A DNA stretch of 64,000 nucleotides from Paenirhizobium naphthalenivorans. Its GTDB lineage: Bacteria; Pseudomonadota; Alphaproteobacteria; Rhizobiales; Rhizobiaceae. The DNA is taken from positions 62,001-126,000 of the forward strand of contig NZ_BJZP01000005.1 of NCBI RefSeq assembly GCF_007992095.1, written 5' to 3'. Every line of letters starts with the position of its first letter. Position 1 is the stretch's first letter. The translations under genes and the position numbers were made by a program. Positions 63,021 to 64,000 of the stretch are shown piece by piece. Under the pieces are notes generated by a model. The model was given only the letters and a program-made list of their open reading frames with translations, did not search any database and had not been told where the DNA came from.

Positions 63021-63983
63021 CTAGCGTCCGCCGAGCTTGAGACCGGGCGCCGGCCGCTCCTCGAGGATCTGGCGCCGGAACCGGAAAAGCGCTGCCGGGC
63101 GGCCTCCGGTCGCGAGCATGCCGCCGGTCGGTTCGACCAGTTCCGCGCCCTCCACGAGCCGGCGAAAATTCTGCTTGTGCAGGTGACGCCCGGAGATGGC
63201 CTCTACGGTCGCCTGCAATTCGGTCAAGGTGAATTCCGGTGCCATGAGCTCGAAGACGACCGGTCGATATTTGATCTTGCCACGCAGGCGTGCCAGCGCG
63301 GTCGCGGCGATCCGGCGATGGTCGAAAAGCATGGCAATGCCGAGCGGTTCCGTTACCCGGCGGACGGAGACCCGGCCGTCGAGCACGGCCTCTTCGACCA
63401 GGGCTGCCTCGTACAGCAGTTCGTAGCGCTCCAGCACGCGTTCTTCGTCGAAGGGAAAGTCGTCGAGCCCGAAGGCCAGCTTCAGCCGCGAGCGCCGGGA
63501 AGGCCGCATTTCCGCCTTGTCCTCGCTTGGATCCTCCTCGGCCCATTGTGCGAGCGCCGGCAGAATGATCCGGTCGATTACCGCCGGGCGATCGTGGCGC
63601 CAGTCCTCCCAGGGCAGGTAGCTGTACCAGTCGCGCCAGTGGGCACCGGCGGCGTCCAGACCAGCCTCGCGCGCCGGATCCATGCGCGTCAGTGCCAGAT
63701 AGCCGACCGACACGACATGCGGGCCAACGTCACCGGTCATCTTGTACCGGCCACGGTCGCCGAAGGTGTAGAGCTGTTCGATATAGCCCATATGCAATGC
63801 CGTCTGCGCGGTGACCGTGGTGCGCAGCGACATTTCCATCGTCCGGTGGCGCATCGGGTCGAACGGGCCGAAGGGCAGGCCTTCAAGCTGGCTGGCCGGG
63901 TCGCTGACAACCAGAATGCGTGGACTGCCGCCGCTGACGGCGACGATCGCCGCATTGAGACCGATTTCGACCGAAGTACTCAC
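63021..63983 (-). CDS. nadQ: NadQ/NrtR-type Nudix-related NAD regulator
   Basis: This 320-residue protein has an N-terminal Nudix-like domain in which the catalytic Nudix box is not intact, and a C-terminal winged helix with FTLTELQATVEAISGRHLHK followed by FRRLVEGAELVEPTGG, the arrangement of NrtR-family repressors. This longer form matches the NadQ regulators of alphaproteobacteria, which control nadABC. The start is GTG with AGGATG upstream. The neighbouring nadABC operator-like palindrome supports the assignment; ligand (NAD or an ADP-ribose derivative) is inferred from the family. Confidence 0.8.
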   Translation of the reverse strand: MSTSVEIGLNAAIVAVSGGSPRILVVSDPASQLEGLPFGPFDPMRHRTMEMSLRTTVTAQTALHMGYIEQLYTFGDRGRYKMTGDVGPHVVSVGYLALTRMDPAREAGLDAAGAHWRDWYSYLPWEDWRHDRPAVIDRIILPALAQWAEEDPSEDKAEMRPSRRSRLKLAFGLDDFPFDEERVLERYELLYEAALVEEAVLDGRVSVRRVTEPLGIAMLFDHRRIAATALARLRGKIKYRPVVFELMAPEFTLTELQATVEAISGRHLHKQNFRRLVEGAELVEPTGGMLATGGRPAALFRFRRQILEERPAPGLKLGGR

Positions 63984-64000
63984 GGGATGGCATCCTGTGC

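Noticed and set aside
1..64000. CRISPR array, prophage or toxin-antitoxin cassette
   Set aside because: No regularly spaced direct repeats, phage structural genes or recognisable toxin-antitoxin pairs were seen on either strand.

Overview
The window looks like a chromosomal segment of a Rhizobiaceae alphaproteobacterium (Rhizobium / Ensifer / Shinella-like). It is GC-rich. The evidence is the type and order of genes: a frcR-frcBCAK-like sugar ABC locus, RopA-type Porin_2 porins around a tRNA-Ser, slt-dapA-smpB, rpoZ-rsh, acpS-lepB-rnc-era-recO, a host-attachment protein, a complex-flagellin-type flagellin, and nadABC with a NadQ-type regulator. No plasmid, prophage or CRISPR signature was seen. 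The only recombinase is a solitary tyrosine integrase.

Layout. Positions 1-5500 hold an L,D-transpeptidase lipoprotein and three regulator/target pairs (Lrp with an EamA exporter, HxlR with an MDR oxidoreductase, then an MFS exporter). Positions 5561-12136 hold a lipid-kinase-like gene and the frc locus: a ROK regulator and an RbsD/FucU mutarotase on the minus strand, divergent from binding protein, permease, ATPase and P-loop kinase. A 9-bp inverted repeat abuts the frcB promoter. Positions 12166-18512 hold an outer-membrane barrel, a glutamine-synthetase-like ligase divergent from an omega-aminotransferase, an SDR, a PadR/DUF2218 pair and an OsmC protein. Positions 18635-22202 hold a GT39 / GT2 / flippase-like set that suggests polyprenyl-phosphate-dependent LPS decoration. 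Positions 22246-31743 hold AMP nucleosidase, two tiny membrane or secreted proteins, a GST, DUF2147, a Sel1 protein, a HisC-like aminotransferase, and two PilZ-like proteins flanking a host-attachment gene.

Positions 31923-36228 hold the integrase and two divergent porins. Their first 174 coding bases and their RBS region form a perfect 190-bp inverted repeat around tRNA-Ser(GCU) and both promoters. Positions 36348-52653 are mostly housekeeping: slt, dapA, smpB, a globin-coupled chemoreceptor, an NYN nuclease-like protein, rpoZ, rsh, DUF3563, acpS, lepB, rnc, era, an AbrB-type membrane protein and recO. Positions 52581-64000 hold a small unknown gene, an MFS transporter, a lone flagellin, MOSC and HD-domain proteins, nadABC, an EF-hand protein, an MscS channel and a NadQ-type regulator.

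The main observations are the porin inverted repeat, which could swap the two porin promoters by inversion; an intrinsic terminator 20 nt before the rsh start codon; candidate operators for the ROK, NadQ-like and PadR regulators; a probably leaderless amn; and an unlisted two-gene operon of 56- and 59-residue membrane or secreted peptides. I did not find a convincing new multi-gene defence or metabolic system.
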